This document shows, piece after piece, positions 21,267 to 32,852 of a stretch of DNA of 64,000 nucleotides (the stretch's first letter is position 1; each line of letters opens with the position of its first letter). Under the pieces are notes generated by a model. It was not told the origin of the DNA. It saw only the letters and a list, made by a program, of their open reading frames with translations, and made no database searches. The stretch spans positions 2,294,001 to 2,358,000 of the forward strand of contig CANTUV010000002.1 of NCBI GenBank assembly GCA_947685225.1, in the 5' to 3' direction. Both the position numbers and the translations under genes were made by a program. Origin of the DNA: Garcia nutans (lineage: Eukaryota; Streptophyta; Magnoliopsida; Malpighiales; Euphorbiaceae).

Positions 21267-23603
21267 TGTAGACCCTTAATTTTTGACCCAGTCCGATCCA
21301 ATATATTTTATATAGTCTAAAGTAATTTTTGTGTTACCTTAATTAAATTTGTTTTAGTAATTTTCAAAAAAAATTATTATAATAATAATAAATAATAATA
21401 AACAAGTAAATAAAAATAAAAATAAAATTCTGCGACGGAAAAATCGGGGACGAAAAAATTCATCGCCGAAAGTGTTGGATGAAATGGCCTTGGGCCATTT
21501 CGCCTGTAGGAGTTTCCTGCGGGAGAAATGGATAAGGCCATTTCAATCGTAGGAAAATCCTGCTGGCGAAATGGCCCACAGCCAATTTTGTTGGCACACC
21601 CGACGCTCGCACCTCGCCTCGTAGCTCTCGCAGCCCGACGCAGTTTTTGCCAGTGAAAATTTTTCAACGCAATTTTTTTCGAAACCAAATTCTATTTGGT
21701 TTTAATTTCCTTTTCCTAATTAATGATAGTTTTCGTAAACAATTTGAATTGATCACATAAATTTCCTATAAACAAGACCAAAAAAAGGGGGAGGACTTTT
21801 GGAAATAAACTTTGGATGATCGGACTGGATTTTGAACTTTGGATTTAGACTTGAACTTTGGAACTTTATAATTGATAGGGATAAGCAAGCAAGCAATCCA
21901 GCCATCAAAGGCAGCAATCCTGCCTTTGTCCTTGTTCATCCAAGAAGCAATTTTTGGTGGAACCAACAAACGAAGGTTTGAATATCTAATCTCTTTTTTT
22001 TTCTTACAGTAGCTTTAATCATTAAATTGTTTCTTTTGATTCTAAAAGCCTTAGAGCCCTAATTTACTTCTTCAAAACCTTCAAACCTTAATTCGTCTCC
22101 TCTATTTTCAAAAAACCCTAAAATTACTTTTTTGTTCCTTCTAAAACCTAAGAACCCTAATCTACTTTCTAACTTTCCAAAACCTTAAATCATTTTATTG
22201 ATTCCCAAACCCTAATCTGCTTTCCAATTTTCCAAAACCTTAAAACCCTAAATTGATACTTTTATTTCCAAAATCCTTAAAAAATACTTTTTGTTTCCAA
22301 AAACCTTAATTCATTTTGTTTATTTCCAAAAGCTTTTAAAAACTCTAAACTGGTTTTCTTCTAATTCTTTTCCAAAATTCCAAATAAACTCACTTTACAG
22401 TTTCTAAAAATCACATAAAACTCTATAAAACTATAAACTGTTTTCTCAAATCCTAAAATCAAAACACGTTTTTCAAAACACCAAAAACCCTAAATCTCTC
22501 AAAACCAAAACCGTAAATCCTAATTTTCCTAGACACTAATCCTTAAAACCTTAAAACCTTATAAACCTAAATATTAAAATTCAACACAGTAAGCCTAAAA
22601 CAACAGTCCAGTAGCTAATTATCATAAACCTAATGTTTTAATATCCAAACCCTAATTTCATGATTTTACCCCCTCAAACCCTAATTTGGTTAATCAAAGA
22701 ACCTTATCAATCTCTTAAATTATAAAACCTTAATCCATTTCAATTCCCTTAAAACTTACAGTAGCCTAAACCAATAAATTCCAAAACCCTAAACATTAAT
22801 TAAAGAACTTTAAATGAGAAACAGTAACCCTAATTTGTATCTTGACTTATTTTATTTTTAGATTTAATTATGAAGTTTATTATATGCTTTGATTTATTTA
22901 ATTTCAATGCATAATTTATTTAATTTATCACGGATGGATGTTTACTTTCTACTTTGATTGATGTTTAATATCTTTGATGAATGATTTATTTATGATGAAT
23001 GGTTGTTTATTTCTATCGATTTATTTTTTATTTCCAAATGTTGTAAGAGGTATGTTTCCACTTTGTGGGTACCTCATTAATTAAATATCATGTAATTTAA
23101 ATTACTTTCATATTTTGGACCAATGTAAAGGACATGTTTCTACCTTTCGGTGGGTGTCCTATTAGTTTAGACATGGATGATGTAAGGACATGTTTCAATC
23201 CTCGGATGGGTGTCAATTTATTTGCTTTGTTTGGACATTGCTTTGATTTTAATATAACGATGCTTTATTTCAATCATTGTATGTAATATGGATAATATTG
23301 TTATATTTAAGAATTTTATAATATTAAGACCTTTAAAGGAGGCCGGTTCCAATGAATCGGGCATTGTGGGGGTGCTGGGCCATTTCTCACCTTCCCCACA
23401 TGTACCCAACTTTCCAAACCATTAGGGGGTTGGGGATTCCTTAGGAATAGAGTCATCCACCCCTTTCTTTTTTCTGGTCCGTCCGGGTGGTGACTCCATT
23501 TTTTTCGGACTTAGGTCCATGTTCTCTAAGGCACCGAGCCTAAACAGTGCCGAAGTTGCAAGAACCATTCCACTAGGAGTGGGAGTGAAAATCCCCGCTC
23601 ACA
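21267..23603 (+). mobile_element. 3' LTR of element E (2337 bp)
   Basis: Starts TGTAGACCCTTAATTTTTGA and ends CCCCGCTCACA. It contains a GC-rich hairpin island (21430-21640, including GAAATGGCC-TTG-GGCCATTTC at 21481-21501). It also has a roughly 800-bp AACCCTAA-like telo-box stretch (22040-22850) and a conserved tail (23410-23603) shared with all LTRs of this family. Right flank CCCTC leads into pyrimidine-rich B-type internal sequence, so E inserted into B2. Confidence 0.88.
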
Positions 23604-24479
23604 CCCTCTTTGTCTCTTCTTTTCTTCTCTTCTTTTTCTTATTCTTTTTATTGTTTCTTTTTTTTCTCTCTCTTTTTTTTATTTTCTTCTTTTTGTAGTT
23701 TTTTCTTTTCCTTTCTTTCCTTTCTTTCCTTTTTCTGGGCCCTAAATCTAAGAGAGTTATACCATTTTATGCCTGTGACTATGGATAATGGAATAGGATG
23801 AGTTTGCTTCAGTGAGGTTGAACCCTTTGTTACCCTGATATTAGGTCCAGTTCAAATAAACTTCAACTATCCTTATGGTCTTGATAATACACACTTTTCT
23901 TTAATTTTCTTTCTCCTTGGTAATTCAGTGGTCATCAAACTTGTCAAAAGTATAATAATAGCTTAGGGTAGGTTATTAGGTTTACAAGCCAATGAAAAGC
24001 AAGCTAAAATCTTATGAAGGTTCAAAGGGACAAGCTAGGGATTGATATTAATAGTATGGATACTAGTTGTTGGCTAACTAAACAATGCCAAGATCATCTC
24101 CCCTTAAATAAACATAGTTCAATTTTGCCTCAAATATTCGTCAAAGCATATTCTAAGATTGACTAGGACCTAGACATAGGTAATTATGTAGGAGCCCTCT
24201 TTAAGTAAGCATACACAACTCAATGCTATAGAATAACTCCCTCGCCTAGCAAAGTCATTCGAATTATAATGCATAGATATACTAATTTATGAATATCAAG
24301 CTAGACTCGTCATTGGTTTAGCACCAAAATGAGAAAAGATCAACAAAAACGTAATAAAAATATTTTATTTTGCAAAAAATGTTAATTGAAAAATAATTGT
24401 TCCAAAAATATCAAAGAAATGAGAAATAAAATAAAAACTAAATAAGCCAAGGAAAGTTTGTTGAGTTAGAGTAGAAAAT
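23604..24479. other. internal sequence of element B2 without a gene
   Basis: A pyrimidine-rich run (23604-23730) is followed by sequence resembling 4960-5700 of B1, for example TATGGATAATGGAATAGG and AACTTCAACTATCCTTATGG. No pol motif is visible. Confidence 0.6.
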
Positions 24480-25516
24480 ACTTTATCTACCTGGACATGT
24501 TAAGGGCAAGGATCATATTGGATTAGGTCCTTTTCAATTGCTTAAGGATGGCATCATCTTCTCCCTTCTTTCCTTCCATTCCAGCATTTCTACCTTTGAC
24601 ATTATCATTTTCTTTTAGAGGAGCCCTATTTTAAGGTTTGCCATAGCGAGTACTCAATACTTCTTCTTCTTCAAGCTTTGATTTGGCCCATTCTTCTTCC
24701 TTAGATTTTGATTTTCCATTACTATCAATCGAGTCCCAAGACTTATTTACAACACAAGTAATCATTGTCTCCTTGTCCACAGAATTTCCTCCCTCTATCA
24801 TTAAGGTCATTGGTGGTGGCACTCTTTCAAATTTAGGCAAAGGATTACTTTTGGTGTTAGGCTTATCGGGCTTAGGTAGCTTACAACTGTCAATCAAGTC
24901 TTGGATCTCATGCCTTAATCAAACGCATTTATCTATCTTATGCACCTGCATTTTGTGGAATTGATAGAAGGCCTTGGAAATCAAAGTTTGATGATAGAGG
25001 ATGGTGTAGTGGTCGAGGTACCAATGGTTGCAGCAAATCCATCTTCATTAGATTTTCGAACACCTTTGACAAAGGTTCCCTCAAATATGAAAATTTAAGC
25101 TTCTTTGCTAGCTCTATTGTTGTATTTATTTCAATACCTCTTTGTCCCTTTTGATTTTGCTCGGCGGGATGGTAGCCACCCTTATTGCTCCCTTTTCCAT
25201 TGTATATGTTCTTTTCTTTCTCCCATTCCTCATGCAAGTCTTTAAAATTCTTAGTCAACGTATGGCTTAATTGATCTTGTAGAATAGTAATTGACTCCTC
25301 ATTTCCTATTTGAACTCTATCAGTGGATATGTTCCTTGTTAAAGTTGCCTTTCCCTTCTTCTTTATGTTAGTGGGAGATGCCTCATTAGCATTGTTGATG
25401 ATCTCCAGAATCTCAATCAACTAGGTCTTTATAATCTCTGCCAATTGATCTCATAGCTAGGCCATCCTTGCTTCAAAACTGTCATTGACTATATCCCCAA
25501 GCTAGTTTCCATCCAT
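24480..25516 (-). pseudogene. gag: gag remnant of element B2
   Basis: Related to the gag at 5760-6554: start MDGN at 25516, then IEILEIINNANEASP, ATLTRNISTDR, PLVPRPLHHPLSSNFD and a broken zinc-knuckle region (CQFHKMQVHKIDKC in another frame), then RHEIQDLIDSCKLPKPDKPN. The 3' end keeps DDAILKQLKRT, a segment found between gag and protease in Tat elements. Several stops and at least one frameshift near 24950 inactivate it. Like B1, the capsid domain is absent and no pol follows. Confidence 0.8.
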
Positions 25517-26736
25517 CTTCCAAATAAAGCATTTGAATCAGAATCACTAGTGTAGGTGCTATTGTTTCTATCCTTGAATTTCTATATTCTAGGACTATGA
25601 GCCAGAAATGATCAATGCTATGTAATACAATGCATGTGTGCATATATGCAATGTAACAAACAAACAAAAAGAGTAACGACATTCCTTCCAACCTTAAATC
25701 ACCCACACACAAATGGCGATTCTCATTTTCTAGGTATATGGTCAACAAAATATCAACATGGGATATTTTATTTTTGAGAGATCAACTCAGACGGATTAAC
25801 CAGTAGAGATCTACTCAGATGGATTAACCAGTAGAGATCCACTCAGATGAATTAACCATTAGTTGTATTTTCAAATTTAGAAGTTATTCCATGATAATTC
25901 TCGCTAATTAAGCCTCAATCTATTGGATTAATTAAAAATAACTTTTATGCTATATTTTGGATTAAAACTAAATTAAAGGGTTTACCATAAATAAATTTCT
26001 CGTTTGAAAAAGTAACTAATGATTCATGCCATAAAAAAGCCAATGACTAATAAGTCTTATTATAAATTAGGCCCGCAGTTGATTTTAATATTCCATAATT
26101 AACCCAACTAGTTGTAAGCCCATTTAAGAAAAAGGTTTTAATGAAAAATTTGAGTTATGAAGTATAAAATATTTGTATGCCCAAATTTGAAAAATGTTTC
26201 AAAAGCCCATTGTAAAAAGTTTATTTGAAAAAATTAATTTTGGGTTTCATATTTGGGCCTTGAGCTAGAAAACAATTTTGACCCATCTTATGAAAATCTT
26301 TGAGTTTGAAGACCATCTAAAAAGAGTTTGAAAATAATTTGGTCTTTTGGGCTTGAAAAGAATAAAATTATTTTAGGCTTACTCCATAATTAAGTCATAT
26401 TAGGAAAAAAAAAACCAAATAGGCCATAACTCAAACAAAGATATGTTAACCATAGTCAAATAACAAGTATTTGGGGCAAACCTAAGGAAAGTTACTAGGC
26501 CAATTACATGAGCTTTAGTCTTGGGTTCAAAAGTTTAGGCTTCCATAGCAATACCAAAAGGTACGGGGCCATGAGTAGCTATGTCATGCTCGATCTCCAT
26601 ACCTTGAGTAAAAGTATGGTATCCCTTATATAACATAACACGGGTTACACACAACGCAATCTAAATGATGCAATGGATAATATCATAATAAGAAAGAATA
26701 AAATAATATAAAGACCAACAAAATCAACTTCTTTTA
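25517..26736 (-). other. leader of element B2
   Basis: Non-coding and colinear with the B1 leader. It includes a small triplication of about 30 bp (CTCAGATGGATTAACCAGTA type) at 25783-25860 that B1 lacks. Confidence 0.65.
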
Positions 26737-26755
26737 TCCCTAAAGGAGGGGCCAC
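26737..26755 (-). other. degenerate primer-binding site of element B2
   Basis: It occupies the PBS position beside the LTR end, but the minus strand reads GTGGCCCCTCCTTTAGGGA, with several mismatches to the tRNA-Arg site. This fits an old insertion. Confidence 0.6.
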
Positions 26756-28256
26756 TGTGAGCGGGGATTTTCACCCCCACTTTCGGTGGAATGGCTCTTG
26801 CAACTTTAACGCTGTTACGCTTATGGCCTTAGAGAACACAGGTCTAAACCCAGATAAAATGAAGTCGCCACCTGGACGGGCTAAAAAAATAGAAAGGGGT
26901 GGATGACTCAATTCCTAAGAAATCCCCAATCGCCTATTGGGTTAGGAAAGTTAAGTATGCATGGGGAAGGTGGGAATAACCCAACACCTCTATAGCATCC
27001 GATTCATTAGAATCAGCCTCCTTTTCTGGTTTAAATATTAATAAAGTCTTAAATTATTAAAATATCATCCATACTACACATAATTTAAAGTAAATAAATA
27101 TTAATTATTTTAAAATCAAAGAAGTCCAAACAAACCAACAAAGTGGGAACCCATACAAGATGAAAATATGCCCTTATAATAATATCCATTGTTCAAAATT
27201 AAACAAAATAGGACACCTACCGTTTGGTGAAAACATGTCCTTTATATTAATCTCAAAAATTAAATTAAATAAAAGAATAAATCAAATAAAACAAGGCAAT
27301 TACAAAGTAGAAACATGTCTTTTACATCCTTGAAATCAAAATAATCAAATTAAACCATTCCATCATTCATCATAAAAGTAAATCAACCATCATAAGCATA
27401 CAACAATGAACTAAATAATCAAATCTAGGATTAAATCCTAAATTGGGTAATAGATATGCAAAATTAAGGTTTTGATATATCAATTAGGGTTTCTAGTGTT
27501 TTTGGATATGAATTAGGGTTTTGATATAAAAATTATACAAATTAGGTTTTGGTATAAAAATTAGGGTTTTGATAAAAAAAATTAGGGTTTTGATATGAAA
27601 ACTATGGTTTTAGGGTTTTTGAATCATGTTATTAGGGTTTGTGTGAGATCATGACCAAAAAACCAAAATTAGGGTTTAATGCTTAAAGTTTGGCTACTGT
27701 GATTATATTCATAAACTTATGGCCACTGGATATTAGTTTACATAAATACTGCACGAGATATATTGATTTATGGAATGTAAATTGCTACTGTGAATTTAAA
27801 CAAGTTAAATAATAAAGCCAAACCTATGTTTGTTGGTTCCGCCAAAGTTGAATCTATTGTCCAAACAGAATTAGTAACTTGCTGCCTATATCAATGTTAG
27901 CCTTTAGCTGAAAGAAGCAATATGGAGACATGATGGCTACTACCTCCTTTTTTGTTATTGTGTTAATTGCTAGGTTTTTGTGTGTTTGTTGCTGCCTATG
28001 GCTATTAGATTTTTTTTTTTTGGTCGTGTTATAAACCTATATTTATAATCACAAAGTTAAGATGGCTTAATTAAAAATCCTAAGCCGATAATCCAAAAAC
28101 CATTTGAAGTCAAACCTAATTAGGAAACTTAAACTGCTCAGTAATCAAAATTAAAAAACCAAATTCAAAGACCATAGGCCAATTTGCCATGGGTCAGCCC
28201 CATGGTGAATTGGTTAAGCCAATTCATCAGACTTTAGCTTCAGGCCTGTGAGCAGA
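26756..28256 (-). mobile_element. 5' LTR of element B2, outer part
   Basis: Has the family LTR end (TGTGAGCGGGGATTTTCACC on the plus strand), the conserved segment around GGAAAGGGGTGGATGACTC and TTAGGGTTT-rich sequence (27430-27680). It stops at 28256, where another LTR begins, and resumes at 30317. Confidence 0.8.
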
Positions 28257-30316
28257 AACTTTTGCCCCTACTCTCATGTGGAATGTTTCTTATGACTATG
28301 ACACTGTTAGGCTCAGGGCTTAGAGAACATGGGCCTAAATATGAAAAAAATGGAGTCGCCACCCGGACGGGATGGAAAAAAGAAAGGGGTGGATGACTCG
28401 ATTCCTGAGGAATCCCCAACCCCCTATTGGGTTTGAAAAGTTGGATAAATGTGGAAAAGGTAAGAAATGGCCCAGCACCCCCACAACGCCCGATTCATTA
28501 TAACCGATCTCCTTTTCAGTCTTAATATTATAAAATTCTTAAATATAACGATATTATCCATACTACATGTAATAATTAAAATAAAGTATCATTATATTAA
28601 AATCAAAGTAATGTTCAAACAAAATAAATAAATGGACACCCATTCGAGGATGAAAATGTGTCCTTACATCATCCAATGTCTAAAACTAAATGGGACACTC
28701 ATCGAAAGGTGGAAATGTGCCTTTACATTAATTCTAAAATATGAAAATAATTTAAATTACATAAAGATTAATTAATGAGGTATCTAATCATGGAAACATA
28801 CCTCTTACAATTTTAATACAAAGATAAACAAATAATAATAATAATAAAGAAACCATCCATCCATGATAAACAAATCAAATATCAAAATAAAATAAATCAA
28901 TCATCAAAGCATATAATCAAATCTAAAACTAAATAAAGCAATAAATGTATAAGTTTAGGGTTTATATCTTAAATTAAGGTTTTTAGAGTTTTAATAACTA
29001 AATTAGGATTTAAAATAAAGGAAATTAAATACAAAGACTTATAATATACAAATAAATATTGACCCCTTCGATGAGCCCATATGGCGGTTATGAAAATAGG
29101 ATCAAAATTTTGGAAGTTAGAAAAAGATAAGCTACTGTAATGATATATATATATAAAAAATTCAAATAAGGCTACTGCATAAATTAAACTAACAGTTAAC
29201 AAACATATTCAATGTTTTAAAATTATCAAAACATGTTATAAATTAATTTAGAATGTACCATTGTTGTTGATTCCACCAATAATCAAACTTTGATCCAAAC
29301 AAAGCATTTGTATCAGCCTTGTATTTGTTGGTTGATTTGAGGACAAGACAATATGCTCACTTCCTTGTTAAATTTCTTTAGATGCTGCCTTGTTTAATAT
29401 TCTAATTTTGTTGCTCACTGTTTGATCCTCCTCTATTGATGAAAATTGCTAAGGCTCTGTTGCTCTCTTTTGTGTTTCTTCCTCCAGTCCAAGTCTCTTA
29501 AAGAAAAGTCCTCTGCCCTTTTTTTTTGTCTTTTTGCTTGAAATAAAAGAAAAAAGCCAAAGTCCAAAGAAAAAGTCCTTCTCTGCCTTTAGAATTTCAA
29601 AACGTTCGAAGAAAAAATCAAAGTCCCTAAATCAAATCTTCTCCATCCAAAAAATTATAAAGTCAGTCTTTGCCTCTTTTTTTTTATTTTTTTATTTCTG
29701 CCCGAAAAAAGAAAAAAAGCCAAGTCCTAGTCTATGTGAATTGCTCCCAGATTTCCAGTTCATCCATCCCCCTTTTCTATGTGTTTTAATATGATATTTA
29801 TAGGAAATTTTAAAAAAAAACCTAGTATGTTAAGGAAAATCAAAATCTGTTTAGGAAAATATTAAAAACCAAGCCAAATAAGGATTTGTCAAAATTGGTC
29901 GCGGGCGCAAGCTATTGCTGGGTGAAATTGCAATGGCAAAAATTGCCGTGGGGTAAAAATTCACCACAAGCTTGGGCCTGTGGTGAATTGGCTGCTAGTA
30001 GCCAATTCGCCACAGGCCCAAGCTGGGCGAATTGCCTGCCAACAGCCAATTGCTGGTTACCGCAAGGCAGTGAATTTGTTTTTTATTTTATTTTTTATTA
30101 AAAATAAATATTATTATTATTAAAAATAAATAATAAATAAAAACAAATAAAATAATTATTATAAATAATAAATAATAAAATAAATATTATATTATTGAAA
30201 TAAATATTAAAATAAATAGTAAATATTTAAATAAATAAATAATAAATATCACAAAAATTATTTTGGACTATTTTAAAATCTTTGGACTAGATGTGGTAAA
30301 AAATTAAGGGTCTATA
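28257..30316 (-). mobile_element. solo LTR of the same family (2060 bp) inside the B2 LTR
   Basis: Both family ends are present: TGTGAGCAGAAAC at 28257 and AAATTAAGGGTCTATA at 30316 (CA mutated to TA). There is no PBS or PPT beside it. Flanks AGGCC (left) and ATGCC (right) match at 4 of 5 bases, consistent with an aged 5-bp target duplication. It contains a GC-rich hairpin island at 29958-30007. Confidence 0.78.
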
Positions 30317-30557
30317 ATGCCTGGTCTGGCTTGGTTTTATCTTTTAAAATTGGATCGAACCTAATTTGGTCTTTTAACATGAAATCGGACTAGGTTTAGG
30401 GATTTAAAAATTGAACTGACTTACTTTAGGCCTTTAAAATTAGACCGACCTAATCCAAAGCTATAAACTAGGTTTAAGCTTTTAAAATTGAACCGAATTT
30501 GGCTTGGCCTTCTTTAATTGGGATCAGATTTACTTTGGCCAAAATTAAGAGTCTACA
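30317..30557 (-). mobile_element. 5' LTR of element B2, inner (U3) part
   Basis: Continues the interrupted LTR and ends with the family start (minus strand TGTAGACTCTTAATTTTGG) at 30557. Its sequence of TTTTAAAATTGAACC-like repeats matches the U3 of the LTR at 35570-37744 (37500-37740). Confidence 0.75.
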
Positions 30558-30732
30558 ATAAGGATCATCCAAAAGAACTTATTATTGGTGACACCTCAAA
30601 GGGGGTAACTACTAGATCCAAATTTAAAAACTTAGATGCTAGTATTGCCTTTGTTTCTCAAATTGAGCTAAGGACCATTGAGGAGGCTCTTAGTGATGAA
30701 TATTGGGTGATTTCCATGCAAGATGAACTTAG
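30558..30732 (+). pseudogene. pol: Ty1/copia polyprotein fragment
   Basis: Encodes KDHPKELIIGD, GVTTRSKFKN, FVSQIELRTIEEALSDE and YWVISMQDEL. This is the conserved lead-in to the copia reverse transcriptase (H...IIGD...GV.TRS...A..D..W..AM..E). About 58 codons remain between two LTRs. It appears to be the oldest layer visible in the stack. Confidence 0.85.
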
Positions 30733-32743
30733 TGTGAGCGGGGATTTTCGCCCCCACTCCCGGTGCAATGGTTCTTACGAATTTGGCACTGTTTAGGCTT
30801 AGGGCCTTAGAGAACACAAGCCTAACCGGGGATAAAATGGAGTCGCCACCCTGATGGGCCTGAAAAAAAGAAAGGGGTGGATGACTCGATTCCTAAGGAA
30901 TCCCCAACCCCCTAATGGGTTTGAAAAGTTGGGTAAGTGTGGGAAAGGTGAGAAATGGCCCAACACCCCCACAACGACGGGTTGATTAGAACCGACCTCC
31001 TTTACAAGTCTTACTATTATAAAATTATTAAATAAAATGATATTATCTATACTACATGCGATGATAAGAATAAATAAATACTTTATTAAAATCACAACAA
31101 TGTCCAAACAAAACAAATAAATGGACACCCATCTGAGGATGGACACATGTCCTTACATCATCTAAAATCTAAAACTCAATAGGGCACCCACCAAAAGGTG
31201 GAAACGTGTCCTTTACATTGATCCAAAAACTTTAAAATAAATTAAATTACATGATGCTCACAATATGAGGTACCCAAAACATGAAAACATACCTCTTACA
31301 ATATTTTGAAACCAAAGCAAATCAATAAAAGTAACCAACAATTCATCATAAGTAAAATATTCATCCAAGACATGAAACATCAATAAAAGTGTATAATAAA
31401 CATTCATCTAATAAGGCAGTAAGTATACAAATTTAGGATTTATGCATCATTTAGGGTTTCTTGAATAAAATTAGGGTTTTATAGGTTTTATGTTTAACAA
31501 ATTAGGGTTTTGTATTTACTAGATTAGTCAACTAAGAAATATTTCATGTAAAAGAAATAACATGGCTACTGGATGTTTGAATTAAAGATTAGGTTTGAGA
31601 TAAACTAGGGTTTGAATCTAAAGAATCGATGTTTCAGATTTAGGGTTTTGGAAAATAATATTAAGGTTTATGGTTTAAGTAAATAAAATTGAAGATCATG
31701 AAAATAGGATTAAGAGTTAGGTGTTTGGAAAGAATAGGCTACTATGAATTTTAGAAAAATAGAATTGATTGTGATTTTGAGAAAATAGATTATTGTTTTG
31801 TGATTTTAGAAAAGTGCAATTAGGGTTTTAGGCTTTAAAAATTAGTTTAATGGGTATTAAGATATTAGGGTTTTGAAAAATAACTTTTAGGGTTTTAGAT
31901 AGAAACTAGATGATAAATAGAACAATTGATCAACGTGTTTTAAATAAAAATCCATCCATTGTATGCTTAAACAATTGATCAAATTGAATAATGAGGCTAC
32001 TGGAAATATAAAAAGTTAATAGAAACTCAAACCTCCGTTGTTGGTTTCACGACAATTTGAATTCTGGTTGAATAATAACAAAGACAGTGTGTGCTGCCTT
32101 TTATTGATTATTTTGTTGTTTTCTCCATCTTGCTCCTTCAAGTCCGAGGTTATGAATAAATTGCCAAAAAGAATTTGAATAGTTCTTGAATAAAATTTTG
32201 ATTCCAAAAGTCCCAATCCCTTTTATGTGTGATCTAATGTGGTATTATAGGTAATTAAAATAAAAAACCTAGTATGTTAAGGAAATTAAGAATTGTTTTG
32301 AAATAAAATCAAAAATCAAAATAGGGTTTCGGCGAAATCTGAGCGAGGGCCCGGGCAAGACTAGCGCTGGGCGAGCTGGGGGCGAGCTACGGGCTGGATG
32401 CAGGCAAAACTACACGCAGGGTGCAGTTTCATCACAACGGCAAATTGGCCCTTGGCCAATTTATCGCAAATGTTCCTACAGCGAATTGGCCCAAGCCAAT
32501 TCGTCGCTGATTCTGGCGTCGCTGATTTTGCCGTCGCCGATTTTTTATTTTTTTATATATATTTTTTTATTTTTTATTTTTTATTTTTATTTTCATTATT
32601 AAAAATAATATTATAAGTAATAAATATTGTTAAAATAAATATTATTTTACTAAAATAAATAATAAATATTAAAATATTATAAAAATTATTTTGGACTATT
32701 TAAAATTATAAGTCTAGACTGGGTCAAAAATTAAGGGTCTACA
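30733..32743 (-). mobile_element. 3' LTR of element C (2011 bp)
   Basis: Family ends TGTGAGCGGGG at 30733 and GGGTCTACA at 32743, followed on the right by the PPT, so this is a 3' LTR of a minus-strand element. It has TTAGGGTTT-rich sequence (31430-31880) and a GC-rich island (32330-32540) with two perfect 9-bp hairpins (32442-32462 and 32482-32503). It interrupts the copia frame; left flank CTTAG. Confidence 0.87.
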
Positions 32744-32760
32744 GTTTGCCCCTTGCTTAA
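32744..32760 (-). other. polypurine tract of element C
   Basis: The minus strand reads AAGCAAGGGGCAAAC directly before the LTR start TGTAGACCC. Confidence 0.75.
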
Positions 32761-32852
32761 GCGATCATAGACTATAGTAAAAGAGAGCCAAAAGTAATGT
32801 GATTTTTTACTGGGTTTAGAGTCAAACTGAACTTCATACACAAGGTTGGTTT

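Noticed and set aside
22040..22850. Interstitial telomere
   Set aside because: The AACCCTAA words are scattered and not in tandem 7-bp register, and the block is inside an LTR that recurs.
23610..23801. Small Phe/Ser-rich membrane-like protein
   Set aside because: Low-complexity TTC/TTT run at the border of an LTR insertion.
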